From contig DHIM01000281.1 of assembly GCA_002403785.1 (NCBI GenBank), forward strand, positions 1 through 39,807: a stretch of 39,807 bases of DNA, read 5' to 3'. The notes below the pieces were generated by a model. That model was not told the DNA's origin and did not search any database. It worked only from the letters and a program-made list of their open reading frames with translations. Positions 9,203 through 17,665 of this stretch are shown piece after piece (within the stretch, counting starts at the first letter, position 1; every line of letters begins with the position of its first letter). Both the position numbers and the translations under genes were made by a program. This stretch comes from Clostridium sp. UBA4746. Its GTDB lineage: Bacteria; Bacillota; Clostridia; Clostridiales; Clostridiaceae.

Positions 9203-10741
9203 ATGGATAAAATCCCATATGTATCTATAGAGAATATTAGCAAGACTTTTGGAAAAGTAATCGCTAATAAAAATATGAACTTAACGGTGCATGGTGGTGA
9301 AATCCATGCACTTCTAGGTGAAAATGGGGCTGGCAAAAGTACTCTCATGAACATGCTATCAGGAATATATACCCCTGATAGCGGTTCTATTTTTATTCAC
9401 GGAAAAAATATGAATTTCACTTGCCCGAAGGATGCTATAAATGCTGGTGTAGGAATGATATATCAACATTTTAAATTAGTTGAGGAAATGACAGCTAGGC
9501 AAAATATATTGCTGGGGCAAAATAGAGGTATATTTTTTAACAACAAGCTTGAAATTAAAAAGATTAATGATATATGTGAAAAATTTCATTTAGAGCTTGA
9601 TATAAATAAATTTGTTTCTGATATGGCAGTTGGCGAAAGGCAAAACCTTGAAATACTTAAGGTGCTTTATAGAGGTGCTGATATTTTAGTATTAGATGAA
9701 CCTACTACGGTTTTTACTAAAAGCGAGACTGAGAAATTATTTAAGATAATGAGGAAGATGAAAGAGAAAGGCTGCGCAATTATATTTATAAGTCATAAAA
9801 TGAGTGAAGTAATGGATATATGCGACAAGATTACTGTGTTAAGAAAAGGGGAAGCAGTAAAAACAGTGAATAAAGCAAATACCACTCCAAAACAATTAAC
9901 AGAATTAATGATGGGACGTAAGGCGAACTTAGCTATACATAGGATAGAGAAAGACCCTGGAGAGGTACTGCTTGAGATAAAAGATTTAAAGGTGCTAAAT
10001 GCCGAAAAGGCAGAGATAATTAAGAATATTAGTTTCACCCTAAGGAGTGGAGAAATTCTTGGTGTGGCTGGAATCGCTGGTAGTGGACAAAGAGAATTAT
10101 GTGAAGCTATTGCTGGAATACAAAATGTGGCTGCTGGTGAAATGGTTTTTGAAGGGGAGAATCTAGTAGGCAAATCTCCTAGAGATATTATTAATAAAGG
10201 TATAAGCATGAGCTTTATACCAGAAGATAGATTAGGAATGGGTTTGGTTGCGTCTATGGGTATGGTGGATAACCTTTTATTAAAAGACTATCATAAACAA
10301 AAGGGTATGTTTATAGATAGAAAACCAGTCGTAATTAAAGCAAAAAACATGGTTAAAAAGTTTGAAATTAAAACACCGGATATCTATCATCCTATAAAAT
10401 ATTTATCAGGTGGTAATATACAAAAAATATTAGTTGGAAGAGAATTAAGCATGAATCCTAAGATACTTATTATGGCATATGCAGTTAGAGGTCTGGATAT
10501 TAATACATGTTATACAATTTACGATTTAATAAGCGAGGAGAAAAAAAAGGGAACGGCAATATTATTCATTGGAGAAGATCTAGATGTATTAATTCAATTA
10601 TGTGACAAAATTATGGTTCTTTGTAATGGACAAGCTACCGGAATTGTTTCTGCAAGGGATGCTTCAAGAGAAAAAATTGGTATGATGATGGTGGGAAATG
10701 CGGCCGAAAAGGGGGGAGTTATAGATGATGCAGATTGTTAA
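9203..10741 (+). CDS. ABC transporter ATPase with two nucleotide-binding domains (nucleoside importer, NupO/YufO-like)
   Basis: Energises uptake through the two permeases that follow. Domain 1 has Walker A GENGAGKST near residue 38, a signature AVGERQNLEILK and Walker B LVLDEPTT. Domain 2 has the degenerate loop GIAGSGQRE usual for this class, a canonical signature LSGGNIQK, and an altered Walker B region, LIMAYAVRGLDINT, where relatives usually show a QPTRGLD-type sequence. 512 aa is typical for a fused ATPase of this family. It overlaps the next gene by 17 bases, implying translational coupling. Confidence 0.9.
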   Translation: MDKIPYVSIENISKTFGKVIANKNMNLTVHGGEIHALLGENGAGKSTLMNMLSGIYTPDSGSIFIHGKNMNFTCPKDAINAGVGMIYQHFKLVEEMTARQNILLGQNRGIFFNNKLEIKKINDICEKFHLELDINKFVSDMAVGERQNLEILKVLYRGADILVLDEPTTVFTKSETEKLFKIMRKMKEKGCAIIFISHKMSEVMDICDKITVLRKGEAVKTVNKANTTPKQLTELMMGRKANLAIHRIEKDPGEVLLEIKDLKVLNAEKAEIIKNISFTLRSGEILGVAGIAGSGQRELCEAIAGIQNVAAGEMVFEGENLVGKSPRDIINKGISMSFIPEDRLGMGLVASMGMVDNLLLKDYHKQKGMFIDRKPVVIKAKNMVKKFEIKTPDIYHPIKYLSGGNIQKILVGRELSMNPKILIMAYAVRGLDINTCYTIYDLISEEKKKGTAILFIGEDLDVLIQLCDKIMVLCNGQATGIVSARDASREKIGMMMVGNAAEKGGVIDDADC

Positions 10742-11804
10742 AAGAGCTGGAATTAGTAAGATTGATAATTTTAAAATTAGATGTATATCAATTCTCCTGT
10801 CATTATTGGTACTTGGTATGTTTTTACTCGTAATTAAACTTAATCCAATAGATGTTTATGCATCTATTGTAAAAGGAAGTTTTGGTTCAACTTATAGTAT
10901 AAAACAAACACTTATTAGGGCAATACCACTTATTATAACTTCACTTGGAATTTCTATTGCCTTCAAAATGCAATTTTGGAATATTGGTGGTGAAGGACAA
11001 ATAGTGATGGGAGCATTTGCTGCTACCTTTTTTGCTTTAAAGTACCCCAATATGTCTACAATACCGTTATTACTTATAATGTTCTGTGCAGGTATTATAG
11101 GAGGAGGCTTATGGGCATTAATTGCAGCTGTGCTTAAAGGAAAATGGAATACAAATGAAACAATTGTAACTTTGATGTTAAATTACATAGCCTTAAAATT
11201 TGTTACATATCTACAGTATGGCCCTTGGAAAGATAAGAACGCAATGGGGTTCCCTACAATACCTAGTTTTTCTGTGAATGCAACGCTTCCAGATGTTTTG
11301 GGTATAAATATGGGATGGATAATCGCACTTATACTTGTAATTATAGTGTATATTTTCATGAAATATACTAAGAAGGGCTATGAAATATCGGTTCTTGGAG
11401 AAAGTGAAAAAACAGCAATGTATGCTGGAATTAAAATTCGAAAAACTATGTATATAGCTATATTCTTAAGTGGAGCTTTATGTGGAATTGCGGGTGTGAT
11501 TCAGGTATCAGCTGTGAGTAGAACCTTATCTCCTGCAGTAGCAGGTGGGGCAGGATTTACAGCTATAATCATAGCATGGCTTTCAGCACTAAGTGCACCG
11601 ATAATAATTGTAGTATCAATACTTTTTGCTGCCCTTTTAGAGGGGGCGTCATTTGTTCAAACAGCATTTGGTATTCCTGAGGCAGCTGCACAATTAATTC
11701 AAGCAGTTATATTATTTTTCGTATTAGGAAGTGAATTTTTCACTAAATATAAAATGGATTTTAAGTCTCAAAGTACACTAAAGGAGGAAAATAAAAATGA
11801 ATAG
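10725..11804 (+). CDS. ABC transporter permease 1, nucleoside/sugar BPD type 2 (NupP/YufP-like)
   Basis: Integral membrane subunit of the presumed purine/nucleoside importer. The 359-aa protein starts with a hydrophobic segment (ISILLSLLVLGMFLLVI) and shows the family signature around IAFKMQFWNIGGEGQIVMGA, with about eight to ten further hydrophobic segments. GGGGGGAG at about 10709 serves ATG 10725 or the adjacent ATG 10728. It begins inside the ATPase gene and its end overlaps the second permease by eight bases. Confidence 0.88.
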   Translation: MMQIVKRAGISKIDNFKIRCISILLSLLVLGMFLLVIKLNPIDVYASIVKGSFGSTYSIKQTLIRAIPLIITSLGISIAFKMQFWNIGGEGQIVMGAFAATFFALKYPNMSTIPLLLIMFCAGIIGGGLWALIAAVLKGKWNTNETIVTLMLNYIALKFVTYLQYGPWKDKNAMGFPTIPSFSVNATLPDVLGINMGWIIALILVIIVYIFMKYTKKGYEISVLGESEKTAMYAGIKIRKTMYIAIFLSGALCGIAGVIQVSAVSRTLSPAVAGGAGFTAIIIAWLSALSAPIIIVVSILFAALLEGASFVQTAFGIPEAAAQLIQAVILFFVLGSEFFTKYKMDFKSQSTLKEENKNE

Positions 11805-12735
11805 TATAACAACATTTTTAGCCGCTGCTGTTGTAGCAGGTACTCCGCTACTTTTCGCTACCTTAGGTGAGTTATTAACAGAGAAGGTAGGTAACCTTAA
11901 TTTAGGTGTAGAAGGTATGATGCTTATGGGTTCCGTAGTTGGATTTATGGCAGGGTTAAGTACCGGAAATCCAATTATAGCTATGATAGCTGCGGCAATT
12001 GCAGGAGCCTTTGGGGCATTAATATATGCATTTTTAACTGTAACACTTCGTGCAAATCAAGTTGTATGTGGTTTAACACTAACTATATTTGGAACAGGGT
12101 TTTCAAGTATGTTAGGTAAGAAATTGATTGGACAAGTTACCCCAGATAAAGTTAAAGCATTTTTTGTGCCTAAAAGTATTCCAATACTTTCTGATATACC
12201 TTATATAGGGGATATATTTTTTAAGCAAGATGTGTTTGTATATATGGGATACATTATAACTTTCCTCTTATTTATATATTTATATAAAACAGCTAAGGGA
12301 TTAAATACTATGGCTGTTGGGGAAAATCCTGCAGCTGCAGATGCAGCTAGTATAAGTGTCAATGTATATAAATATGTAAATACATTAATAGGTGGAGCTC
12401 TTTGTGGTCTTGGAGGTGCTTATCTATCACTTGTTTATGTACCGGCATGGCAGGAAAATGTAACTGCAGGTAGAGGGTGGATAGCAGTGGCCTTAGTAAT
12501 TTTTGCAACTTGGAGACCTCATAGAGCAATTATAGGAGCATACCTTTTTGGAGGTCTTGATATATTAGGATTTAGACTTCAGGGTTTACCAAATTTTGAA
12601 GTATCCCAATATCTTATTGATTTGCTACCATATGTAGTTACAATAGTTATTTTAGTATTAGTATCTATTAAGAAATCTAATAAAAACTCACCACCAGCGG
12701 GGCTTTCAGTTCCTTATTTTAGAGAAGAAAGATAA
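11797..12735 (+). CDS. ABC transporter permease 2, nucleoside/sugar BPD type 2 (NupQ/YufQ-like)
   Basis: Second membrane subunit; pairs with the preceding permease. At 312 aa it is shorter, as is normal for the partner. Family signature TLGELLTEKVGNLNLGVEGM near residue 23, and a conserved GGALCGLGGAYLSL late in the protein. A ribosome site AAGGAGG lies inside the upstream gene, just before the ATG. It is the last gene of the riboswitch-controlled operon, with a terminator 17 bases on. Confidence 0.9.
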   Translation: MNSITTFLAAAVVAGTPLLFATLGELLTEKVGNLNLGVEGMMLMGSVVGFMAGLSTGNPIIAMIAAAIAGAFGALIYAFLTVTLRANQVVCGLTLTIFGTGFSSMLGKKLIGQVTPDKVKAFFVPKSIPILSDIPYIGDIFFKQDVFVYMGYIITFLLFIYLYKTAKGLNTMAVGENPAAADAASISVNVYKYVNTLIGGALCGLGGAYLSLVYVPAWQENVTAGRGWIAVALVIFATWRPHRAIIGAYLFGGLDILGFRLQGLPNFEVSQYLIDLLPYVVTIVILVLVSIKKSNKNSPPAGLSVPYFREER

Positions 12736-12751
12736 TAACATCCATAATTAT

Positions 12752-12792
12752 AATTGTATGGTAATAATAAAAAATTACTATACAATTTTTTT
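12752..12792 (+). terminator. Terminator of the xpt-nucleoside transporter operon
   Basis: AATTGTATGGTAAT pairs with ATTACTATACAATT with one G-T wobble, around an A-rich loop, followed by at least five T. It follows the last permease by 17 bases. Confidence 0.85.
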
Positions 12793-12808
12793 AGAAATGT
12801 GTGGAGCT

Positions 12809-12870
12809 GGGGACGGTTAATAATTTTGTGACTAATTCTAAAAATAGTTATTAAGTTATTAACCGTCCCC
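12809..12870. repeat. Inverted pair of REP-like repeats (copies R1 plus, R2 minus)
   Basis: GGGGACGGTTAATAA (R1, 12809-12823) and TTATTAACCGTCCCC (R2, 12856-12870) form a perfect 15-bp inverted repeat around a 32-base loop. This is the cleanest complete two-armed element in the window and lies between the purine operon terminator and cbiG. The arms match the dispersed family found around the cobalamin genes. Confidence 0.85.
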
Positions 12871-12938
12871 GATTATTTTGCGATTATTTTGTGTTTTTTG
12901 TTTAATCATAGTATGATGTATAATAGGAATGGTGAAAA

Positions 12939-13928
12939 ATGAAATATGCAGTTATTACATTTACAGAAAAGGGAGACGAGATTGCTGAAACTCTAGCTTC
13001 AAGTTTCGATATTGATTTATATTCAAAGAAAAAACAAAAGAATTTTAATTTTACGAAGGTTAGTAAAAAGGTAATGGAAAGTTATAGAGGTATAATTTTT
13101 ATAAGTTCTACGGGTATTGCAGTTAGAGCTATAGCACCATACGTAAAAAGTAAGGACTTAGATCCTGCAGTAGTAGTTATAGATAATTCTTGTACTTATG
13201 TTATAAGTCTATTAAGTGGTCATTTAGGTGGGGCAAATGAGCTCACATTAGAAGTTAGTAGAGTTCTTAAGGCAAAGCCTATAATAACTACGGCTACAGA
13301 TAATTTAGGCATTACTGCTCCAGATATGGTAGCAAAAAATAATGGACTGATTATTGATGATTTAAAAAAATCAAAAGATATAGCTGCTCTTTTAGTAGCA
13401 GGAAAAAAAATTGGTTTTTTTGATGAAAAAGGCATAATATTAACACCTACTGGATATAGTAGTAGTTTAGAGGATATTAGTGGATTATTATGCGTTTGTA
13501 ATAAAGAAAGTATTAATAGGGAAATATTAGCAGATATAATACCTACTCTTAAATTAATAAGAAGAAATATCGTACTGGGAATAGGATGTCGAAAAGATTT
13601 TCCAACTGAAAAAATGCAGCAGACAGTAATAAGGATTCTTAAAGAATATAGCATAGATATTAGGGCTATAAAATTTATAGCAACTGTTACATTAAAAAAA
13701 GATGAGGTTGCAATAAACGATTTAGCAAATTATTTTAGGTGCCAGCTCAAAATATTTACTATTGAAGATATTAGGTTGATACAATATAAATTTTGTGGCA
13801 GTGATTTTGTAGAGCAAACTATTGGGGTTAGGGCTGTTTGTGAGCCTTGCGTAGAACTTAGTGGAGGGAAAATCATAAAAAATAAGATGAAATTGGATGG
13901 TATGACCTTATGTATAGGGGAAGTATGA
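12939..13928 (+). CDS. cbiG: Cobalt-precorrin-5A hydrolase
   Basis: Opens the delta-lactone and releases acetaldehyde (the C20 fragment) in anaerobic cobalamin synthesis. The 329-aa protein has the N-terminal ISSTGIAVRAIAPYVKSKDLDPAVVV core and the SLLSGHLGGANELT motif, then the C-terminal domain with LGIGCRKDFPTEKM and GVRAVCEPCVELSGG, which together are diagnostic. It stands alone, about 10 kb from the other cbi genes and behind a repeat hairpin; the gene is otherwise intact. A TATAAT at 12919 precedes it, but no riboswitch is visible. Confidence 0.92.
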   Translation: MKYAVITFTEKGDEIAETLASSFDIDLYSKKKQKNFNFTKVSKKVMESYRGIIFISSTGIAVRAIAPYVKSKDLDPAVVVIDNSCTYVISLLSGHLGGANELTLEVSRVLKAKPIITTATDNLGITAPDMVAKNNGLIIDDLKKSKDIAALLVAGKKIGFFDEKGIILTPTGYSSSLEDISGLLCVCNKESINREILADIIPTLKLIRRNIVLGIGCRKDFPTEKMQQTVIRILKEYSIDIRAIKFIATVTLKKDEVAINDLANYFRCQLKIFTIEDIRLIQYKFCGSDFVEQTIGVRAVCEPCVELSGGKIIKNKMKLDGMTLCIGEV

Positions 13929-14012
13929 TATAATGAAGTAGATGCTATTAAAGAAATAGAGTTCAAACAAGTGTATTTTGATAATAAGAAGGATTTCAAT
14001 GATTATTTATAG
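13929..14012 (+). other. In-frame open extension after the cbiG stop
   Basis: After the cbiG TGA, 27 further sense codons run in the same frame to a TAG, reading YNEVDAIKEIEFKQVYFD near the start. The composition looks protein-like, yet there is no start codon with a ribosome site. It may be a decayed C-terminal tail or remnant of another gene; function unknown. Confidence 0.3.
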
Positions 14013-14087
14013 AATATAATAAAGTGGACTATAAATAATTTTAAGATAGTTTTAGTAACAATTATGCAATAAGAGGAGTGTATTTAT

Positions 14088-15308
14088 ATGACAACAGATA
14101 ATAATAATAAAGAAGAAGTTACAATGAAAGATATGACAACAGATAGCAACGAGGAAGTTACAATGAAAGATGCAATGGATAATACTGATGATTCTACAGT
14201 ATATATTCATAGTGGAGACGTTGTACAAGGAACTGTACTTTCTGTAAATGAAGAAGAAGTGGTAGTTAACATAGGTTTTATGACAGACGGAGTTATACCA
14301 AAAGAAGAGATATCAAATGAAAAAGATATCAATCCTACAGACATAGTTAAGATTGGTGATGAAATTTCTGTATATATAATGAAGATTAATAATGGAGAAG
14401 GAAACGTGCTCTTATCTAAAAAAAGAGCAGATGGCTTAAAAGTATGGGATAAATTCCAAGAAATTTTAGATGCAAACGAAACTTTAGAGATAACAATTGG
14501 TGATATAGTAAAAGGTGGAGCTACGACTTATATTGAGGGAGTCAGAGCATTTATACCTGCGTCACAAATGTCAGATGCATATATAGAAAACCTACAAGAA
14601 TTTAAAGGAAGAACTTTGGTAGTTAAAATAATTGAACTTGATAAAGAAAACAAAAACATAGTTTTATCTAGAAGAGTAATAGAAAAAGAAGAAAATCAAG
14701 TTAAGAGAGATATAATTTGGAATGAGCTTAAAAAGGGTGAAAAGAGAAAAGGTATCGTAACTAGATTAGCTAAATTTGGTGCGTTTGTAGATTTAGGTGG
14801 CATTGATGGTCTTATCCACGTATCACAATTATCATGGAAAAGAGTTCAAGATCCATCAGAAGTAGTATCAGTTGGAGACGAAGTAGAGGTTAATGTACTA
14901 GATTTTGATAAAGAGAAAGGAAGAATATCTTTAGGACTTAAAGCTGAAGAGGGAAACCCTTGGAATAATATAGTAAGTAACTATAAGCCAGGTGCTATAG
15001 TAGAAGGAACTGTTGTAAAATTGATGGATTTCGGTGCTTTTGTACAACTTGAATCAGGAGTAGAAGGACTAGTTCATTTATCTGAAATATCAGAGGAACG
15101 TATAGCAAAGGTTTCTGACGTATTAAAAGTTGGAGAAGTTGTAAAAGTTAAAATTGGTGAAATAAATGAAAAAGATAGAAGAATAAGTTTAAGTATCAAA
15201 GAAGCAGCAAGAGGAAATGAAGATTTTTCACAATATAAGCAAGAAGAACAAAGTGGATTAACTTTAGGAGATATATTAGGAGATAAGTTAAAAAACTATA
15301 AGTTTTAG
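14088..15308 (+). CDS. S1-domain RNA-binding protein (ribosomal protein S1 homolog)
   Basis: Four S1 RNA-binding domains are visible at about residues 44-112, 128-197, 210-280 and 295-370 of 406. The third and fourth are the most canonical (GIVTRLAKFGAFVDLGGIDG, GTVVKLMDFGAFVQLESGVE). Firmicute proteins of this shape are annotated RpsA-like and probably help translation or RNA turnover; four domains is fewer than the six of enterobacterial S1. GAGGAG precedes ATG 14088. The first 28 residues consist of an imperfect duplication, TTDNNNKEEVTMKDM followed by TTDSNEEVTMKDA, coded by near-identical DNA at 14088-14132 and 14133-14171. Confidence 0.9.
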   Translation: MTTDNNNKEEVTMKDMTTDSNEEVTMKDAMDNTDDSTVYIHSGDVVQGTVLSVNEEEVVVNIGFMTDGVIPKEEISNEKDINPTDIVKIGDEISVYIMKINNGEGNVLLSKKRADGLKVWDKFQEILDANETLEITIGDIVKGGATTYIEGVRAFIPASQMSDAYIENLQEFKGRTLVVKIIELDKENKNIVLSRRVIEKEENQVKRDIIWNELKKGEKRKGIVTRLAKFGAFVDLGGIDGLIHVSQLSWKRVQDPSEVVSVGDEVEVNVLDFDKEKGRISLGLKAEEGNPWNNIVSNYKPGAIVEGTVVKLMDFGAFVQLESGVEGLVHLSEISEERIAKVSDVLKVGEVVKVKIGEINEKDRRISLSIKEAARGNEDFSQYKQEEQSGLTLGDILGDKLKNYKF

Positions 15309-15348
15309 TAAAAGCGTTATATCTTAAAAAATTATAAATTTAAGTGAA

Positions 15349-15391
15349 TATTACGAGGCAAAACAACTAATAATTGTTTTGCCTCGTAATA
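15349..15391 (+). terminator. Perfect 18-bp stem between the S1 and HNH genes
   Basis: TATTACGAGGCAAAACAA pairs completely with TTGTTTTGCCTCGTAATA around a 7-base loop. It follows the S1 gene by 40 bases and ends about 20 bases before the next start codon. No T tract follows the stem, so it may be an RNA processing or stabilising structure and not an efficient terminator. Confidence 0.55.
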
Positions 15392-15410
15392 CTTTAAGGA
15401 GGGTAAAATA

Positions 15411-15833
15411 TTGTTAAAGTGTGAAGTCTGTGGAAATCAAGCGGATAAACATCATATTGTTTATAAGAGCCAAGGAGGCATCGAATTTCCACTTAACTTT
15501 AGATACCTTTGCACCCACCATCATAGAGGAAAAACCGGACCTCATAAAAATAGGAGATTAGATATAGAATATAAGCTTACTATGCAGAAAAAACTTGAAG
15601 AGATTTTAATTAAGAAATTTTATCTTATAGAGGAATTGGAATCCTTACTTAAAATAAATAAGGGTATGATTAAAAGACTATTTAAAGAATATAAGTTAAA
15701 TGATAAAGGTTTTAAAAAAGGTGATATTATTTTTAAGCTTATGGGTAAAAAAAGATATGATGAGAATATGCTTTTAGAAGCAAAGAATGTAGAGCAAAAG
15801 CTTTTAGAAAAGTTATTAGATGAGAAATATTAA
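15411..15833 (+). CDS. Small HNH-type zinc-site protein, unknown function
   Basis: A 140-aa protein whose first 40 residues hold an HNH-like metal motif: Cys4-x2-Cys7, His14-His15, then Cys34 and His36-38 (CTHHHRG). HNH nucleases share this layout, but I cannot show nuclease activity. The remaining 90 residues are Lys/Glu-rich and helical, with a possible helix-turn-helix (LLKINKGMIKRLFKEYKL). Start is TTG 15411 behind AAGGAGGG; no better start exists. It follows the S1 gene and a strong hairpin, and has its own terminator. Confidence 0.7.
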   Translation: MLKCEVCGNQADKHHIVYKSQGGIEFPLNFRYLCTHHHRGKTGPHKNRRLDIEYKLTMQKKLEEILIKKFYLIEELESLLKINKGMIKRLFKEYKLNDKGFKKGDIIFKLMGKKRYDENMLLEAKNVEQKLLEKLLDEKY

Positions 15834-15856
15834 TTGTTTTAAAATGGGATTAAAAA

Positions 15857-15899
15857 TAAAAAACTATGAAAGGTATAAAATACTTTTCATAGTTTTTTA
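15857..15899 (+). terminator. Terminator after the HNH gene
   Basis: AAAAACTATGAAAGGTAT pairs with ATACTTTTCATAGTTTTT (one G-T wobble) around AAA and runs into T-rich sequence. Confidence 0.85.
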
Positions 15900-16032
15900 T
15901 CAGTTGCTGAATTATATATATAACTAAGTCCTATGCCCATATCTAGATGTTTAGTGTCTCTAAGCATTTTTCAGTTTAAATATTATTGTTTTCTAAATAG
16001 AAATCATATTTATGATTGGTAATTGATGATCT

Positions 16033-16176
16033 TCAAGGCTTACAATTAATGGCAGAAGGCGCATTAATAAGTGATTGTATAATGGTTTCGTATTCATTTT
16101 CAAGAAAACCAGTAATTAGTTTACTTTTGTCAAATTTTTTTCTGCTTGGAACTGATTTTAATTCGGCGGTTGGTAG
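16033..16176 (-). pseudogene. Coding remnant without start codon, downstream of the metal ABC permease
   Basis: On the minus strand a 47-codon frame reads LPTAELKSVPSRKKFDKSKL at its start and continues to a TGA. It is bounded upstream by a TAG and contains no ATG, GTG or TTG, so it cannot be a complete gene. The composition is protein-like. It begins 22 bases after the permease stop on the same strand, so it may be the tail of a lost third gene of that operon. I do not recognise the family. I see nothing else of note in 15900-16198. Confidence 0.3.
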
Positions 16177-16198
16177 CTAAAAGCAACGCATTTGATAA

Positions 16199-16996
16199 CT
16201 ATATTTTAGACAATAATTTTTTGCTGCCAATTATAAGCACTAAGACAAATACAGAAGTTAGAGCTATAGTTCCGCCTGGGGCACAATTTATGTAGTAGGA
16301 TATGACAAGTCCTAATATTATGTCAATAAACCCAAACATTATTGAGTAAATTAAAGTTTGTTTAAACCCTTTATTTAGTTGCAGTGATGTGGCTACAGGT
16401 AAAGCTATCATAGAGGACATAACAAGTATTCCTAGTATTCTTAGAGATACTGAGATAGTAGCCCCTACAAGTAGAGCGAAAACATAGTTGATTACTTTAA
16501 CCTTTACACCAGAAACTTTAGCACCTTCTTCATCAAAAGTAATATATAATAATTGATTATATAGAGAAAGTAAAGTTATTATAGAGATAATACTAAGTAC
16601 AAGCATTATGTATAAATCAGCTTTTGTAACAGTTAGAATACTTCCAAATAAAAAAGAATTAACATTAGCACCTGCTTTACCTGTACTTAATAAAGTTATT
16701 CCTATACCTACACTAAAAGTAAGTACAATAGCTAGAATTAATTCTGCGTATTTTTTATAATAATCTCTTAGGAATTCAATAGATAAACCACATAGAGCTG
16801 TGAAGAAAAAGGCACAAAGTATAGGATTGTACCCAAGAACCAAGCCAATAGCTACTCCCGCGAAGGATGCATGTGACATAGTATCACCCATCATGGAGTA
16901 TCTTTTTAACACAAGGAAAACCCCTACAATAGGAAATAGAATAGAAATTAAAACTGAGGCAATTAATGCATTTTGCATAAAACCATATTCGAACAT
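16199..16996 (-). CDS. Metal ABC transporter permease (ABC-3 family, ZnuB/MntB-like)
   Basis: Membrane channel for import of zinc, manganese or another divalent metal. The 265-aa protein has about eight hydrophobic segments and the family landmarks VLKRYSMMGDTMSHASFAGV near residue 30 and SLRILGILVMSSMIALPVAT near residue 190. The ATG at 16996 lies behind AAAGGGGG, nine bases after the ATPase gene. No periplasmic-type binding protein gene is adjacent, which is unusual for this transporter class. The metal cannot be told from sequence. Confidence 0.9.
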   Translation of the reverse strand: MFEYGFMQNALIASVLISILFPIVGVFLVLKRYSMMGDTMSHASFAGVAIGLVLGYNPILCAFFFTALCGLSIEFLRDYYKKYAELILAIVLTFSVGIGITLLSTGKAGANVNSFLFGSILTVTKADLYIMLVLSIISIITLLSLYNQLLYITFDEEGAKVSGVKVKVINYVFALLVGATISVSLRILGILVMSSMIALPVATSLQLNKGFKQTLIYSIMFGFIDIILGLVISYYINCAPGGTIALTSVFVLVLIIGSKKLLSKI

Positions 16997-17005
16997 AAAG
17001 TAATG

Positions 17006-17665
17006 TTACCCCCTTTCGTCTTTTAATTTATTTTTATAATTGTGTATAGTGTAAAGTATTCCACTACACTTACTCATCTCAAAGATATCAGTTGAATTCT
17101 CAAGAGCCGCTTTTAAGTTATGTTCCACAGAAACAACTGTAATACCTAGTTTTTTATTTAGGCCCTTAATAATTCCATAGATATCTTCCATGCTTTGCAT
17201 GTCTATACCGGTAGAAGGTTCATCTAAAATCAATAGCTCAGGATTTCCAATCAAACTTCTAGCAATAAAAATTTTTTGTTGCTGTCCTCCAGAGAGATTT
17301 CCAATAAGAGTATGAGTATGATCTTCCATACCTACAGATTGTAGACTTTTTATAATCAAATTTTTATCTTTAAGTTTTAATACTTTTCTGTGGCAATTTA
17401 ACATTTCATAAACTGTTATAGGAAACTGAGCATTGAAATTCTCGACCTTTTGCGCTACATATGCAATTTTAGATGTATGTATAACAATTTCACCACTGTT
17501 AGGTTTTAGTAAATCTAATATTAATTTAACTAAAGTACTTTTGGAACTACCATTTTCACCTAAAATTGAAACATAACTTCCTTTATCAATTCTAATATTA
17601 ATATTATTCAGTACATAGGGCTTTGAATTTGTATATGTAAAACATAAATTTTTTATGTTAATCAT
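17006..17665 (-). CDS. Metal ABC transporter ATPase (ZnuC-like)
   Basis: Drives the metal importer with the permease just downstream. 219 aa with signature LSGGQQQKIFIARSL, Walker B LLILDEPSTGID and H-loop VVSVEHNL. The Walker A loop reads GENGSSKST, so the usual Gly before the Lys is Ser. Some metal ABC ATPases tolerate a small residue there, so I do not call it dead. ATG 17665 is preceded by AGGAGG. The operon points away from the DUF3892 gene. Confidence 0.9.
   Translation of the reverse strand: MINIKNLCFTYTNSKPYVLNNINIRIDKGSYVSILGENGSSKSTLVKLILDLLKPNSGEIVIHTSKIAYVAQKVENFNAQFPITVYEMLNCHRKVLKLKDKNLIIKSLQSVGMEDHTHTLIGNLSGGQQQKIFIARSLIGNPELLILDEPSTGIDMQSMEDIYGIIKGLNKKLGITVVSVEHNLKAALENSTDIFEMSKCSGILYTIHNYKNKLKDERG

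Noticed and set aside
12809..12870. R1/R2 inverted pair as a simple terminator
   Set aside because: No T tract follows and a proper terminator already lies at 12752-12792; the arms match the dispersed family.
13220..13654. Long open frame on the strand opposite cbiG
   Set aside because: It lies wholly inside cbiG, has no ribosome site and no family motif; AT-rich genes commonly leave such antisense frames.
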